Part shown: positions 1 through 8,137 of the stretch, in pieces | How positions within the stretch are numbered: position 1 is the first letter of the stretch | Layout: the number at the start of each line of letters is the position of its first letter | Source: an uncultured Granulosicoccaceae bacterium | Lineage (GTDB): Bacteria > Pseudomonadota > Gammaproteobacteria > CALCKW01 | DNA length: 13,853 nucleotides | Assembly (NCBI GenBank): GCA_937941555.1 | Contig: CALDHJ010000045.1 | Coordinates: 1 to 13,853, forward strand | Direction of reading: 5' to 3' | Translations under genes and position numbers: made by a program | Notes under the pieces: generated by a model | What the model was told of the DNA's origin: nothing | What the model saw: only the letters and a program-made list of their open reading frames with translations | Databases searched by the model: none

Positions 1-131
1 GTCTAACCCGACCGAGCAAGGCGGTTTCAACGGAAATCCCCCTTGGTGAGATTGCCCGGCTGTTGGATCACATTCGGCCCAAACCGGGTCAGTTGCAGCT
101 GTTCTGCAGCGGCTCGAATGTGCCGCCGTCT

Positions 132-473
132 CTACCCCTGATGAAAGTAGAAAATATTGCCGTCCAGGTCCCGCACCGTGAACTGCCGGATGCCCCAGGG
201 TTTGTCTTCAATCCCCTCGACGATATTGGCACCGCTGCCCGTGAGATCGTTGTAGGACTGATCCAGGTCGCCGCAATACACCCAATTGACTGCCGGCTCG
301 AAGGCCCCCTCTCGCTTGCGGAAGAAGATTGCCGTGTCGCCGTTTGAAACGGCGCCAACTTCTTTGCTCGGGTAGATCCATTCAATCTTGAAACCGAGGC
401 GGCGTTGATAATAGTCCTGCGCTTTCTCGACGTCGGAGACAGGCAATTCCGGCACGGGTTGGTTGAATTCCAT
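132..473 (-). CDS. VOC-family (glyoxalase/bleomycin-resistance fold) protein
   Basis: A 113-residue single-module vicinal-oxygen-chelate protein. It opens with the family's typical beta strand (PVPELPVSDVEKAQDYYQRR, then LGFKIEW), continues with AIFFRK, and closes with FTVRDLDGNIFYFHQG, which matches the usual 'DPDGN.. F' end with its terminal metal-ligand-like positions. Family members include glyoxalase I, dioxygenases and bleomycin or fosfomycin resistance proteins; many work as dimers. The substrate cannot be told from sequence. A GTG codon lies directly upstream of the chosen ATG (start at 473); the ATG is preferred because GGAG at 481-484 sits 7 bases from it but only 4 from the GTG. 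The gene lies about 100 bases downstream of the ene-reductase on the same strand, so co-transcription is possible. The fold is confident, the role unknown. Confidence 0.88.
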   Translation of the reverse strand: MEFNQPVPELPVSDVEKAQDYYQRRLGFKIEWIYPSKEVGAVSNGDTAIFFRKREGAFEPAVNWVYCGDLDQSYNDLTGSGANIVEGIEDKPWGIRQFTVRDLDGNIFYFHQG

Positions 474-575
474 CACTAGACTCCGGTGTTATCCATTTCC
501 GCTGCCGTTCAGTAAATATCCCGGTATCGCACACGCTCTGAACACCCAGCCAAGCGAATGGCTTCCACGCTCAGA

Positions 576-1667
576 TCACCCCACAAAAAAACCATATTGC
601 TCGGCGAGCACATGGCGGGTATCCACGCCGAGGGCTTTGGCAGCGGTCAGGGCCCAGTGGGGGTCGCGCATCATTTCGCGTCCGAGCAATGCGATGTCGG
701 CGGTATTGGATGCGATCAATTGGTCGGCCTGGTGCGGATCGGTGATGGCGCCGACAGCCATGACGGGGAGGCCGGTCGCGGCGCGCAGTTCGCCGGCCAT
801 ACCGGGTTGTTCAGCGGTGCGGTTGCCGATAGCGCCGCGGGCTGCGGGCACAGCACCGCCGCCGGAGCAATCGAGGATGTCGACACCGCGCTCTTTCAGC
901 CACTGGCCAACTTGCGCGGTGTCGTCGAGGTCCAGCCCACCCTCGGCGAAGTCGTGAACCGATAGCCGTACCGACAGCGCGCGATTCTCAGGCCAGACCG
1001 CGCGTACCTTCTCAACCGTCTCCAACAGAAACCGGGCGCGGCCGCGGAGGTCGCCGCCGTAGGCGTCGTCACGGGTATTAACGAGTGGCGTGAGGAATGA
1101 ATGGAGCAGGTAGCCGTGCGCGCAATGCACTTCGAGCAGGTCAAAGCCGACATTGGCCGCGAGGGTCGCCGAGTGGACGAACTGCGCCTGAGTGGCCTCG
1201 ATCTCGTCGACCGAGAGTGCGTGCGGTGCTTTCCAGAGGCGTGTGCCGTCGGGGTCGAAGGCGTCGGCAGTCGGGCCGACGGTGTCCCAGCCGTTGGGGT
1301 CGTCGGCGTCAAGGTGGCTGCCACCTTCGAGCGCAGTTGCGGCGCTGCCCTTGCGGCCGGAGTGCGATATCTGGATGCCCGCGACGGTACCGTAGCGGTG
1401 CATGAAATCGACGATGGGCGTCAGCGCCTCGGCGTGTTGCTGATCCCAGAGCCCGGCACAGCCTTGCGAAATTCGTCCGCCCGGCGACACGGCCGTGCAC
1501 TCCACCATCACGAGGCCCACCCCGCCGACCGCCCGCGAACCGAGGTGCACCAGGTGCCAGTCGGAGGCGACGCCGTTGTTGGAGCTGTACTGGCACATGG
1601 GCGACATGCCGATGCGGTTCTTGAACGCAACGTCGTTGATCCGGAAGGGAGTAAACAGGGCTGACAT
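576..1667 (-). CDS. NADH:flavin oxidoreductase, old yellow enzyme family (XenA/YqjM type)
   Basis: A 363-residue FMN-dependent ene-reductase of the thermophilic-like/YqjM class, about the length of Pseudomonas XenA. It should reduce activated C=C bonds, or nitro compounds and quinones, with NAD(P)H in the cytosol. The N-terminus MSALFTPFRINDVAFKNRI is typical. Visible active-site features are Cys25 in MSPMCQYSS (the redox-tuning cysteine of this class), Gln99 in IQISHSGRK, and the His181/His184 pair with Tyr186 in EVHCAHGYLLHSF that binds substrate oxygen. NTRDDAYGG and the C-terminal PVMAVGAI and ALLGREMMRDPHWA complete the TIM barrel and phosphate-binding loop. The open frame extends to 1760, but the start at 1667 matches family N-termini and follows a weak GAGAAG. 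The physiological substrate is unknown. Confidence 0.95.
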   Translation of the reverse strand: MSALFTPFRINDVAFKNRIGMSPMCQYSSNNGVASDWHLVHLGSRAVGGVGLVMVECTAVSPGGRISQGCAGLWDQQHAEALTPIVDFMHRYGTVAGIQISHSGRKGSAATALEGGSHLDADDPNGWDTVGPTADAFDPDGTRLWKAPHALSVDEIEATQAQFVHSATLAANVGFDLLEVHCAHGYLLHSFLTPLVNTRDDAYGGDLRGRARFLLETVEKVRAVWPENRALSVRLSVHDFAEGGLDLDDTAQVGQWLKERGVDILDCSGGGAVPAARGAIGNRTAEQPGMAGELRAATGLPVMAVGAITDPHQADQLIASNTADIALLGREMMRDPHWALTAAKALGVDTRHVLAEQYGFFVG

Positions 1668-1978
1668 GGCTGGGGCTTCTCGTTTGGAGACCGCGCCGTT
1701 TTCACGATCTCGTAAGGGGATTCTGCGCTCTTGCAAATTGAGCGCTGATGACAACGGCAATGTGCCGGGTGTTCAGTTTGCGGCTACCGCCGCGAATCGC
1801 ACGACGATCACCAAAGAGGGGTATTCACATCTATGGTATGCGGTTGCCTCTTGTCCCTTCAAGAAGGAGATTCCCGGGCCTGTTTCGCGCGTGTTTCAGC
1901 GTTACAGGCCGAGCGTCATTCCCCGCTGCAGGATGAGCCAAGCAACACCTGCGGTCGCGAGCCTCACGGAGAGAGGAC
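1668..1978. other. Gene-free stretch upstream of the ene-reductase
   Basis: This stretch of 311 bases lies between the ene-reductase start and the 3' end of the small membrane-protein gene, both on the minus strand. Open frames crossing it give no recognisable protein. It should hold the ene-reductase promoter on the minus strand. I could only find a weak candidate: TTGCAA, 16 bases, then TACGAG around 1715-1745. No strong terminator hairpin was seen. Confidence 0.5.
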
Positions 1979-2356
1979 CTACTGCCACAACAACCCGATG
2001 GTCAGGGCGACACTCAGAAAACACAGCAGCCAGAACACGATGGGCGCCGCCGCACCTTTGAACTTGACGCCGCTGACTTCGAACTCCATCGGCCCCGTCG
2101 AGAGCCGGAGCACGAGGGTCAGGAAAAGCGAACCCAAGCCCGCCATGGGCAACCCGACCAAGACCGGAAACTGCTCCCGAATCAGGGTTTGCCAATAGTC
2201 CCCTTCGGTCTTGTGGACATTGGCCAGTTTGAACATGAGAAACAAGCCAAACCCGATCAACAAGAACACCAGGAGCCAGCTGACAACCAACCGCAATTTC
2301 TCGTGCGAAGCCGACAAGGTCGTGTCATCAAATTCGCGTGGATTATCAGTAGACAT
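1979..2356 (-). CDS. Small membrane protein, three predicted helices, unknown function
   Basis: I do not recognise this 125-residue protein. It has a short charged N-terminus (MSTDNPREFDDTTLSASHEK) and three hydrophobic segments at about 23-44 (VSWLLVFLLIGFGLFLMF), 62-84 and 103-122. A polar loop follows helix 1 and another (STGPMEFEVSGVKFKGA) lies between helices 2 and 3. The 'GPMEFEVSGVKFKGA..P..FW' segment resembles short membrane proteins with a small beta hairpin before the last helix. The frame continues upstream to 2419. The ATG at 2356 is preferred because the earlier residues (MAASCQRRRATLTDC) look non-coding and because GGGTGAAG lies just upstream. It is divergent from the MATE gene, with a 281-base spacer that should hold both promoters. 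Confidence 0.7.
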   Translation of the reverse strand: MSTDNPREFDDTTLSASHEKLRLVVSWLLVFLLIGFGLFLMFKLANVHKTEGDYWQTLIREQFPVLVGLPMAGLGSLFLTLVLRLSTGPMEFEVSGVKFKGAAAPIVFWLLCFLSVALTIGLLWQ

Positions 2357-2637
2357 CACTTCACCCGTAACAAGGCAGTCGGTCAAGGTCGCCCGGCGTC
2401 TTTGACACGAGGCAGCCACAGCCGGGACATTTCAGACCGGAACTTGAGTCCACAGTATAGGGGCAATACAACCCTGAGGCTGTGTCCAGCTCGAGCACCG
2501 CTTCACTCGCCGAGCGGTGTCGCGCACATGTCCACGAAACAACCCCTCGTCACCTTATGGACTTCGGCTCAGTGAAGCCCTACCGTTCTGTTTCGCACAT
2601 CGCCGCGCCCGCCCCGCTGCCACTCGGAACTCACCCC

Positions 2638-3990
2638 ATGACCACCACCTCCCCACTCGTTGGCGCCCCGCTCGGCCCGACCCTCTTTCGCCTCGCGGTG
2701 CCAGGCGTGATCGGGGCCTTGTTGTTCTCGATGCCGGGGTTGGTGGAAGCGCACTTTCTGAAATCGTCCGGGGCAGACGCGCTCGCGGCGGTAGCGCTGG
2801 TCTACCCGCTGATCATTTTATCGGCGATGTTTTCGGCGGGCGCCATCGGCGGCGCGGTGAGTGGGTTGACCGCGCGCGCTGTCGGCGCGGGCGACAACGC
2901 GCAGGCGAGCTCGGTGCTGGTGTGCGCCGTCCTGATTTCATTGGTTGGCGGCGTGCTGATGTGGGCGCTGGTGGTGCAGTTCGGGCCACTCTTGTATCGC
3001 TACGCGAGCGGCAGCGCCACCGTAGTGGACGCGGCCCAGCGCTACGCAACCCTGGTGTTTCCCGCGATCACCGCCTACTGGCTGGTGAACATGCTGTGTT
3101 CGGTGATGCGCGGCAGCGGCGACATGGTGCGCCCGGCCTACGTGGCGGGCATTCTGCTCGCGTCCTACAGCGTGTTGGCGTGGTTGATCATCCCGCGTGA
3201 TGGCGCATCACTCGACGCGGCAATGCAGGCAGCGGCGATCGCGATGGTCGGCTCCTTTGGTGTTGCGCTTGCCGTGTCGGTGTGGTTCATCACTCGGCGC
3301 ACGCAACCGATCCGCTTCACGCTCGCCGCTTTTCGCTGGGAAACGCTCACACGCATTCTGAAACAGGGCCTGCTCGCCGCCAGCCAGTCGGTCATGACCA
3401 TCACCTACGCGATGGTCACGACAGTGCTCTTCAGCCGCTTCGGCACCGAGTGGCTCGCGGGTTTCGGGCTCGCGGTGCGGCTGGAGTTGATCATGGTGCC
3501 GGTAATCTTCGGCATTGGGGCCTCCCTGATTGCGATTGTCGGCGCGTACGTCGGCGCCGGGCAACGCGCTAAGGCGGTCTCGATCGCGTGGCGCGGGGTG
3601 CTGATCAACGCTGGCTTGGTCGGCTGTATCGGGCTCTTGCTCGCACTCTTCCCCGGCGCCTGGTGTGGCCTGGTCGGCAGCGACGACACAGTGATCGAAC
3701 ACTGCAGCGCGTCCCTTCGCACCATCGCGCCAACCTACGTGTTCTTCGCGCTCGGCCTCGGCTGCTACTTCGGTAGCCAAGGCCTCAATACCCTGAAATT
3801 CCCGGTCGTCGGCGCGCTGCTGCGGCTTGCAACCGTGGCGACGGGATTGTTCTGGGTGTCCAGTACGACCGATACCGACTGGGTCTTGTATCTGGTTGCG
3901 GCGGCGGTCGTGGTGTACGGGCTGTTCGTCACGGTGGCCCTGAAACTTGGCCCCTGGGGTCAGCGCGCCGTGTCATCGCGGGGTGCCTGA
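2638..3990 (+). CDS. MATE-family multidrug/toxin efflux transporter
   Basis: A 450-residue inner-membrane protein with about 12 hydrophobic segments, the normal size for MATE antiporters, which export cationic or other small molecules in exchange for Na+ or H+. Family features include the N-terminal 'LFRLAVPGVIGALLFSMPGLVEAHFL' helix, the GADALAAVALVYPL segment, and the repeat of this pattern in the second half (RILKQGLLAASQSVM and GFGLAVRLELIMVPVIFGIG). SGLTARAVGAGD after helix 2 is also typical. The frame opens at GTG 2482. The ATG at 2638 is chosen because it gives the standard short N-terminal tail, whereas the 52 residues before it look non-coding. The ribosome site is weak. The creatinase-like gene follows after 97 bases on the same strand, so the two may share a transcript. 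The exported compound is unknown. Confidence 0.93.
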   Translation: MTTTSPLVGAPLGPTLFRLAVPGVIGALLFSMPGLVEAHFLKSSGADALAAVALVYPLIILSAMFSAGAIGGAVSGLTARAVGAGDNAQASSVLVCAVLISLVGGVLMWALVVQFGPLLYRYASGSATVVDAAQRYATLVFPAITAYWLVNMLCSVMRGSGDMVRPAYVAGILLASYSVLAWLIIPRDGASLDAAMQAAAIAMVGSFGVALAVSVWFITRRTQPIRFTLAAFRWETLTRILKQGLLAASQSVMTITYAMVTTVLFSRFGTEWLAGFGLAVRLELIMVPVIFGIGASLIAIVGAYVGAGQRAKAVSIAWRGVLINAGLVGCIGLLLALFPGAWCGLVGSDDTVIEHCSASLRTIAPTYVFFALGLGCYFGSQGLNTLKFPVVGALLRLATVATGLFWVSSTTDTDWVLYLVAAAVVVYGLFVTVALKLGPWGQRAVSSRGA

Positions 3991-4087
3991 GTTCGGGGTT
4001 GGCTGATCGTCGACTGCGAGCGCGCGACATTAGGGTACCCTCGCGATCACCGATACCCCTTCGCCACATCCCATCGATGAGCTGACC

Positions 4088-5233
4088 GTGTACCAAACAA
4101 GACAAGCCGCTTTCTGCTCCGCGCTGCGAGACGCGGGCATCCACACTGCCTTGGTGACCGACGACGACAACGTCTACTACTTGTGTGGCTACTATGACTA
4201 CCTGCACATGGATTTCGGGCGACCGACGGTGCTGGCGCTTACCGCCGGCGGCGAGTCGGTGTTGATCACGCCGCAGATGGAGCTCGACATGGCGACGGCC
4301 GCGGCGAAGGTCGACCGGATCGCGGCCTGGAACGACGGCGAGGGCGCGGAGTGGCGAGCAGAGTTGCCCGCCCTGCTCGCGGGCGACGGGGTTGTCGGGG
4401 TCGAACCCGATGCCATGCCGCCAGTAGTCGCGCGCGCGGTGCGCGAACACGCACCAGACACCGCCGACATCACCCCGATCCTCGCGCGGCTGCGTCAGAT
4501 CAAATCCGACGATGAGATCCAACTCGCACGCCACGCCGGAGTAGTCGCCAACGCGATGATGGCCGCCGGGCGCGATGCTATTGGTGACGGGGTTGCAGAA
4601 TTTGAGGTTGCGCTCGCGACCGGTGCGGCCGGCACGCGCACCGCCGCCGCCCTGCTCGCCGAACACTACGGCGATGCATGCATGTCGCCCAATACGCACT
4701 TCCTGCAGATCATGGCGTCCGGTCCCGAGATCACGAAGCCACACCACCGCGCGTCGACGCGGATCATGCGGTACGGCGAGCCGGTGTTTCTGTGCTTTTG
4801 CGGCATGACCAATTTCCACCGCTTCAAGCTCGGATTTGATCGCACCTTTTGGGTCGGCGAGATCACAGACCCGTTGCAAGAGCGTTTGTACCACGTTGCC
4901 GTCGAGAGCCAGCGCGCGGCGCTCGACGCGTTGCGGCCCGGCGTGACGGCAGAGTCGGTACACGCAGCCTATGCGGAGGTGATTCAGTCGGCGGGCTTCG
5001 ACTACCCATTTCGCTGCGGTCGCGCGACCGGCTACAGCTTTCTCGAGTCGCCGCAACTCGTGACCGGCGACAGGACCGTGATTCAACCGGGCATGGTGCT
5101 CGCAGTGGACGGCTCGGTCAGCCAGGCCAAGACCTTCCGTGCCCAAGTGGGCGACAGCGTGCTCGTGACGGCGGACAGTTGGGAGCCCTTAACCGCACAT
5201 CCCAAAAGCTTGGCAGACGTAGTGTTGAAATGA
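4088..5233 (+). CDS. Creatinase-like M24-family hydrolase (metal site lost)
   Basis: A 381-residue 'pita-bread' fold protein with an N-terminal creatinase domain (about 1-135; DDDNVYYLCGYYDYLHMDFGRP resembles recalled creatinase sequence) and a C-terminal M24 domain (about 136-381, opening with RLRQIKSDDEIQLARHAG). In true M24 aminopeptidases two Asp, one His and two Glu bind metals. By my alignment these are Cys236, Gly249, Tyr315, Asp341 and Ala352 or Gln353 here. Creatinase also lacks metals and uses a histidine before the GD motif; His219 in KPHHRAS falls at that spacing. A metal-free C-N hydrolase of a small substrate is therefore more likely than a peptidase, but creatinase activity itself is unproven. 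The start is GTG; an out-of-frame ATG at 4077 ends at once. The gene follows the MATE transporter, and its stop abuts the terminator of the opposing lipoprotein gene. Confidence 0.85.
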   Translation: MYQTRQAAFCSALRDAGIHTALVTDDDNVYYLCGYYDYLHMDFGRPTVLALTAGGESVLITPQMELDMATAAAKVDRIAAWNDGEGAEWRAELPALLAGDGVVGVEPDAMPPVVARAVREHAPDTADITPILARLRQIKSDDEIQLARHAGVVANAMMAAGRDAIGDGVAEFEVALATGAAGTRTAAALLAEHYGDACMSPNTHFLQIMASGPEITKPHHRASTRIMRYGEPVFLCFCGMTNFHRFKLGFDRTFWVGEITDPLQERLYHVAVESQRAALDALRPGVTAESVHAAYAEVIQSAGFDYPFRCGRATGYSFLESPQLVTGDRTVIQPGMVLAVDGSVSQAKTFRAQVGDSVLVTADSWEPLTAHPKSLADVVLK

Positions 5234-5267
5234 AAAAAGGCGCCACGGCATTCTACCGTAGCGCCTT
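5234..5267 (-). terminator. Rho-independent terminator of the discoidin lipoprotein gene
   Basis: Read on the minus strand, AAGGCGC / ACGG pairs with CCGT / GCGCCTT. The stem has 11 pairs, one internal mismatch and a 7-base loop, and runs into TTTTTT. The U-tract side shows it serves the minus-strand lipoprotein gene, whose stop is about 25 bases away. The six A residues are, on the plus strand, immediately after the stop codon of the M24 gene. There is no T run on the plus side, so any effect on the M24 transcript would be weaker. Confidence 0.8.
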
Positions 5268-5291
5268 GACTAGTCCTTCTGCCGACAGGAT

Positions 5292-6740
5292 CTAGGGTGC
5301 GACCGAATTCTCGAGCCGTTTCTGAGCTTTGAGGGCCGCGATCTGATTGTTGATGCCAGGTATGCGCGCCTCCCAGTTGCTCAAGGCCACGCTCGTGCAA
5401 CGGGGGTACACGTAGCCTTGCGCAGAGCGGATCATGTTGTCCAGCTCATAGGTGTAGCGGGTGTTGTAGTTGTCCCAATCCACCATGAAGTAGTGCGCAC
5501 GGTCCACGTGGTCTCGGCGAAAGCTGTAGTCGTTGTCGCCGGTCACATCCGCCAAGCCGCCAAAGGGCCGCGGCGACGTGCACTGGTAGGACAAGCTCAG
5601 GCCTTCCAACACGAATTCGGTAAAAAGGTCGAATCGCGTGTCGGCGTTCATGCTGGTGAAGCCTTTGGTCGATGATCCACTGCGAACATGGCGAACGCGC
5701 TCGCCCGCAAGTGGATCACCGGCGCTGCGCCATTTGGCTTCGCGGATATTGGTCCATTGGTTGACGACCGAGCCGAAGCCGGTCACGCGAATGTACCGCA
5801 CTGGCGCGCCGGACAAGGCAAAGTCACTGAGGGAGTGCGACATGCTGGTAGCCGTGATGCCGCCAAATTCCGGTACCCAGGTCGAGCCGTTCTGACTGGT
5901 TTCGATCTTGATCCAGTGGTTGCGCAGGTCATTCATGTACAGATAGAAGCCGTCCACCGCCTGTACGCTACCGACATCGAAGGTAATAACCGAGTCCCGG
6001 TCGCCTGACCAGGTCGATTCCGTATCGATAAATCCGTCTATTGCCAAGTCTGGCCCATAAGATGGATCGTCCACGCTGTCAACTGTCACAGACGTAAAGG
6101 CCGTACCGTTCTGCAGGACGTTCGAGAACCGTGGGGGAGTTACCGGGGCGTTCGATTTGATGGTGAAGTTGCGGTAGTCGGACCGTGACAGCTGCGTGCC
6201 CTGGGCATCGTGTGCGAACACCGCCCAGCGGTAATTCTGGCCCGGCACCAGTGCCAGCAGCCGCTCGACGGTGTAGGTTTCGAGCGCATTGGTGATGCCA
6301 ACAGGCTCCTGCACGGTGTAGCCCGTTGCCTGCCCGGTCGTGTCGTTGACCACCGACACGCGGTACTCGTCGACTCCTTGATCCGAGGTGGTGTTGAAGG
6401 TGAACCGATAGCGGTCGTTTTCTGCCTCGCGCAGGACCTGGCCCTCTCCGGGAACTAATCCAATCATCGTCGGCGGTGTGGTGTTGTCAGTCTGATCGCC
6501 ACCAGAACCGTCATCACTGCCGGAGCCCGAGTCGCTTGAACCACCATCAGCGCTGCCATCGTCCCCATCGCTTGAACCGCTGTCGGAATCTCCACCGTTG
6601 TCAGCGCTGCCGCTATCGCTTGAATCAGATGAGTCCGAGCCACTGTTGCTGCCACCGCTGTCGGAATTTGTGGTGCTTGAATCGACACAAGCCATCAAGG
6701 CAATGACGAGGAAGAGGGATAAAACCGATCGAATAAACAT
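5292..6740 (-). CDS. Lipoprotein with Ser/Asp/Gly linker, FN3-like and discoidin (F5/8 type C) domains
   Basis: A 482-residue envelope lipoprotein. The signal peptide MFIRSVLSLFLVIALMAC gives a lipobox with Cys18. It is followed by a flexible linker of almost only Ser, Asp, Gly and Asn (about 19-90), a fibronectin-III-like domain (about 92-195, with YRFTFNTTSDQGVDEYRV and YRWAVFAHDAQGTQLSRSDY), a discoidin-like domain (about 212-340; LAIDGFIDTESTW, ITFDVGSVQAVDGFYLYM, IKIETSQNGSTW, VRYIRVTGFG), and an unrecognised C-terminal domain with Cys387 and Cys448. Discoidin domains usually bind carbohydrate or other surface ligands, so a surface-binding role is inferred. The frame extends 8 residues upstream from a GTG, but the ATG at 6740 gives the proper signal peptide. 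A paralogue lies at 12527-13828. The gene is divergent from the MoxR operon. Confidence 0.85.
   Translation of the reverse strand: MFIRSVLSLFLVIALMACVDSSTTNSDSGGSNSGSDSSDSSDSGSADNGGDSDSGSSDGDDGSADGGSSDSGSGSDDGSGGDQTDNTTPPTMIGLVPGEGQVLREAENDRYRFTFNTTSDQGVDEYRVSVVNDTTGQATGYTVQEPVGITNALETYTVERLLALVPGQNYRWAVFAHDAQGTQLSRSDYRNFTIKSNAPVTPPRFSNVLQNGTAFTSVTVDSVDDPSYGPDLAIDGFIDTESTWSGDRDSVITFDVGSVQAVDGFYLYMNDLRNHWIKIETSQNGSTWVPEFGGITATSMSHSLSDFALSGAPVRYIRVTGFGSVVNQWTNIREAKWRSAGDPLAGERVRHVRSGSSTKGFTSMNADTRFDLFTEFVLEGLSLSYQCTSPRPFGGLADVTGDNDYSFRRDHVDRAHYFMVDWDNYNTRYTYELDNMIRSAQGYVYPRCTSVALSNWEARIPGINNQIAALKAQKRLENSVAP
6490..6675 (-). repeat. Imperfect coding repeats for the Ser/Asp/Gly linker
   Basis: This low-complexity stretch lies inside the lipoprotein gene. 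The plus-strand words TCAGCGCTGCC (6547 and 6601, 54 bases apart), TCGCTTGAA (6532, 6568, 6616) and CCGCTGTCGGAAT (6577 and 6655) recur at uneven spacing. All multiples of three are kept, so the frame stays open. The paralogue's linker has no such repeats. This suggests growth by slippage or unequal recombination. Confidence 0.75.
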
Positions 6741-7159
6741 GCACAGGTGCTCGTGGGAAACCACGCTTTATACCGTGCAGAAGACACCTTGTGGCGCGAG
6801 CGCGATTCTCCCTGCCTAATATGGGCTAAGCGTGGAGGACGGTGTGTTAGCCCGGCATCACATCGCGCACCTCAGCACGGTCGTTCAATCACCGCACTGC
6901 CGCTGCATGAGGAGTTGCGCACTTGCCTCGCTGCAGACGCGCGACCGGTTACAGCCATCTGGAGTCGCCGCAGCTCGCGACCCTTTGGGAGCGCAGCCAT
7001 TGGTCCGTCATACGGGGGCGCGATGCGCGGCTGAACTGCGCACCGCTCCAAACGTATTTCATTCGCCTGCATATGTATTCGCGCTGTAAGCCTGTGTAAA
7101 CGCCCGCAAGGTTGATCCCGGTGCGCCGCTACACGCTTATCGGACCACCAGATCAGGCC
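6741..7159. promoter_or_regulatory. Divergent intergenic region between lipoprotein and MoxR operon
   Basis: A 419-base spacer between two divergent genes, so it should carry both promoters. For the minus-strand lipoprotein, TATAAA (complement of 6767-6772) is a plausible -10 about 27 bases from the ATG, but no good -35 was found. A small hairpin (CGTGG/CCACG, four-base loop, 6752-6765) lies in that leader. For the plus-strand operon I found no convincing promoter. Frames crossing the region are not recognisable proteins, except for the M24 relic at 6928-6992. Confidence 0.4.
6928..6992 (+). pseudogene. Relic of an M24/creatinase-like gene
   Basis: Bases 6928-6982 match 5011-5065 of the intact M24 gene at 47 of 55 positions without gaps. 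In the same frame the relic reads RCRRATGYSHLESPQLAT, against RCGRATGYSFLESPQLVT in the intact protein (residues 309-326). Half of the differences are silent, as expected for a copy that was once under selection. The next codons include TGG GAG in the same frame, matching Trp365-Glu366 of the intact gene; this would imply loss of roughly 38 codons between. An in-frame TGA lies just upstream (6908) and no start or other M24 motif survives nearby. It is inferred to be the decayed end of a duplicated gene. Confidence 0.7.
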
Positions 7160-8098
<939 letters not shown>

Positions 8099-8137
8099 TC
8101 ACCCGGCCCACGCACAGCGCGCGATAGCGAGCGCCCC

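Noticed and set aside
3..347. Plus-strand open frame entering from the window edge, as a possible gene end
   Set aside because: Most of it is antisense to the VOC gene and no protein family is recognisable; the first 131 bases alone show nothing I can support.
1101..1664. Plus-strand open frame of 187 residues
   Set aside because: It is the complement of the ene-reductase catalytic region, with composition typical of a shadow frame.
4032..4041. Perfect palindrome AGGGTACCCT upstream of the M24 gene
   Set aside because: A single 10-base palindrome in GC-rich DNA is expected by chance, and no second site was found.
3929..5146. Long minus-strand open frame of 405 residues opposite the M24 gene
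   Set aside because: It is Arg/His/Val-rich with no family motif and lies antisense to a clear M24 protein; long shadows are expected in GC-rich DNA.
6490..6675. Repeats as a possible CRISPR array
   Set aside because: The repeats are short, imperfect, unevenly spaced and keep a coding frame; they encode the Ser/Asp/Gly linker.
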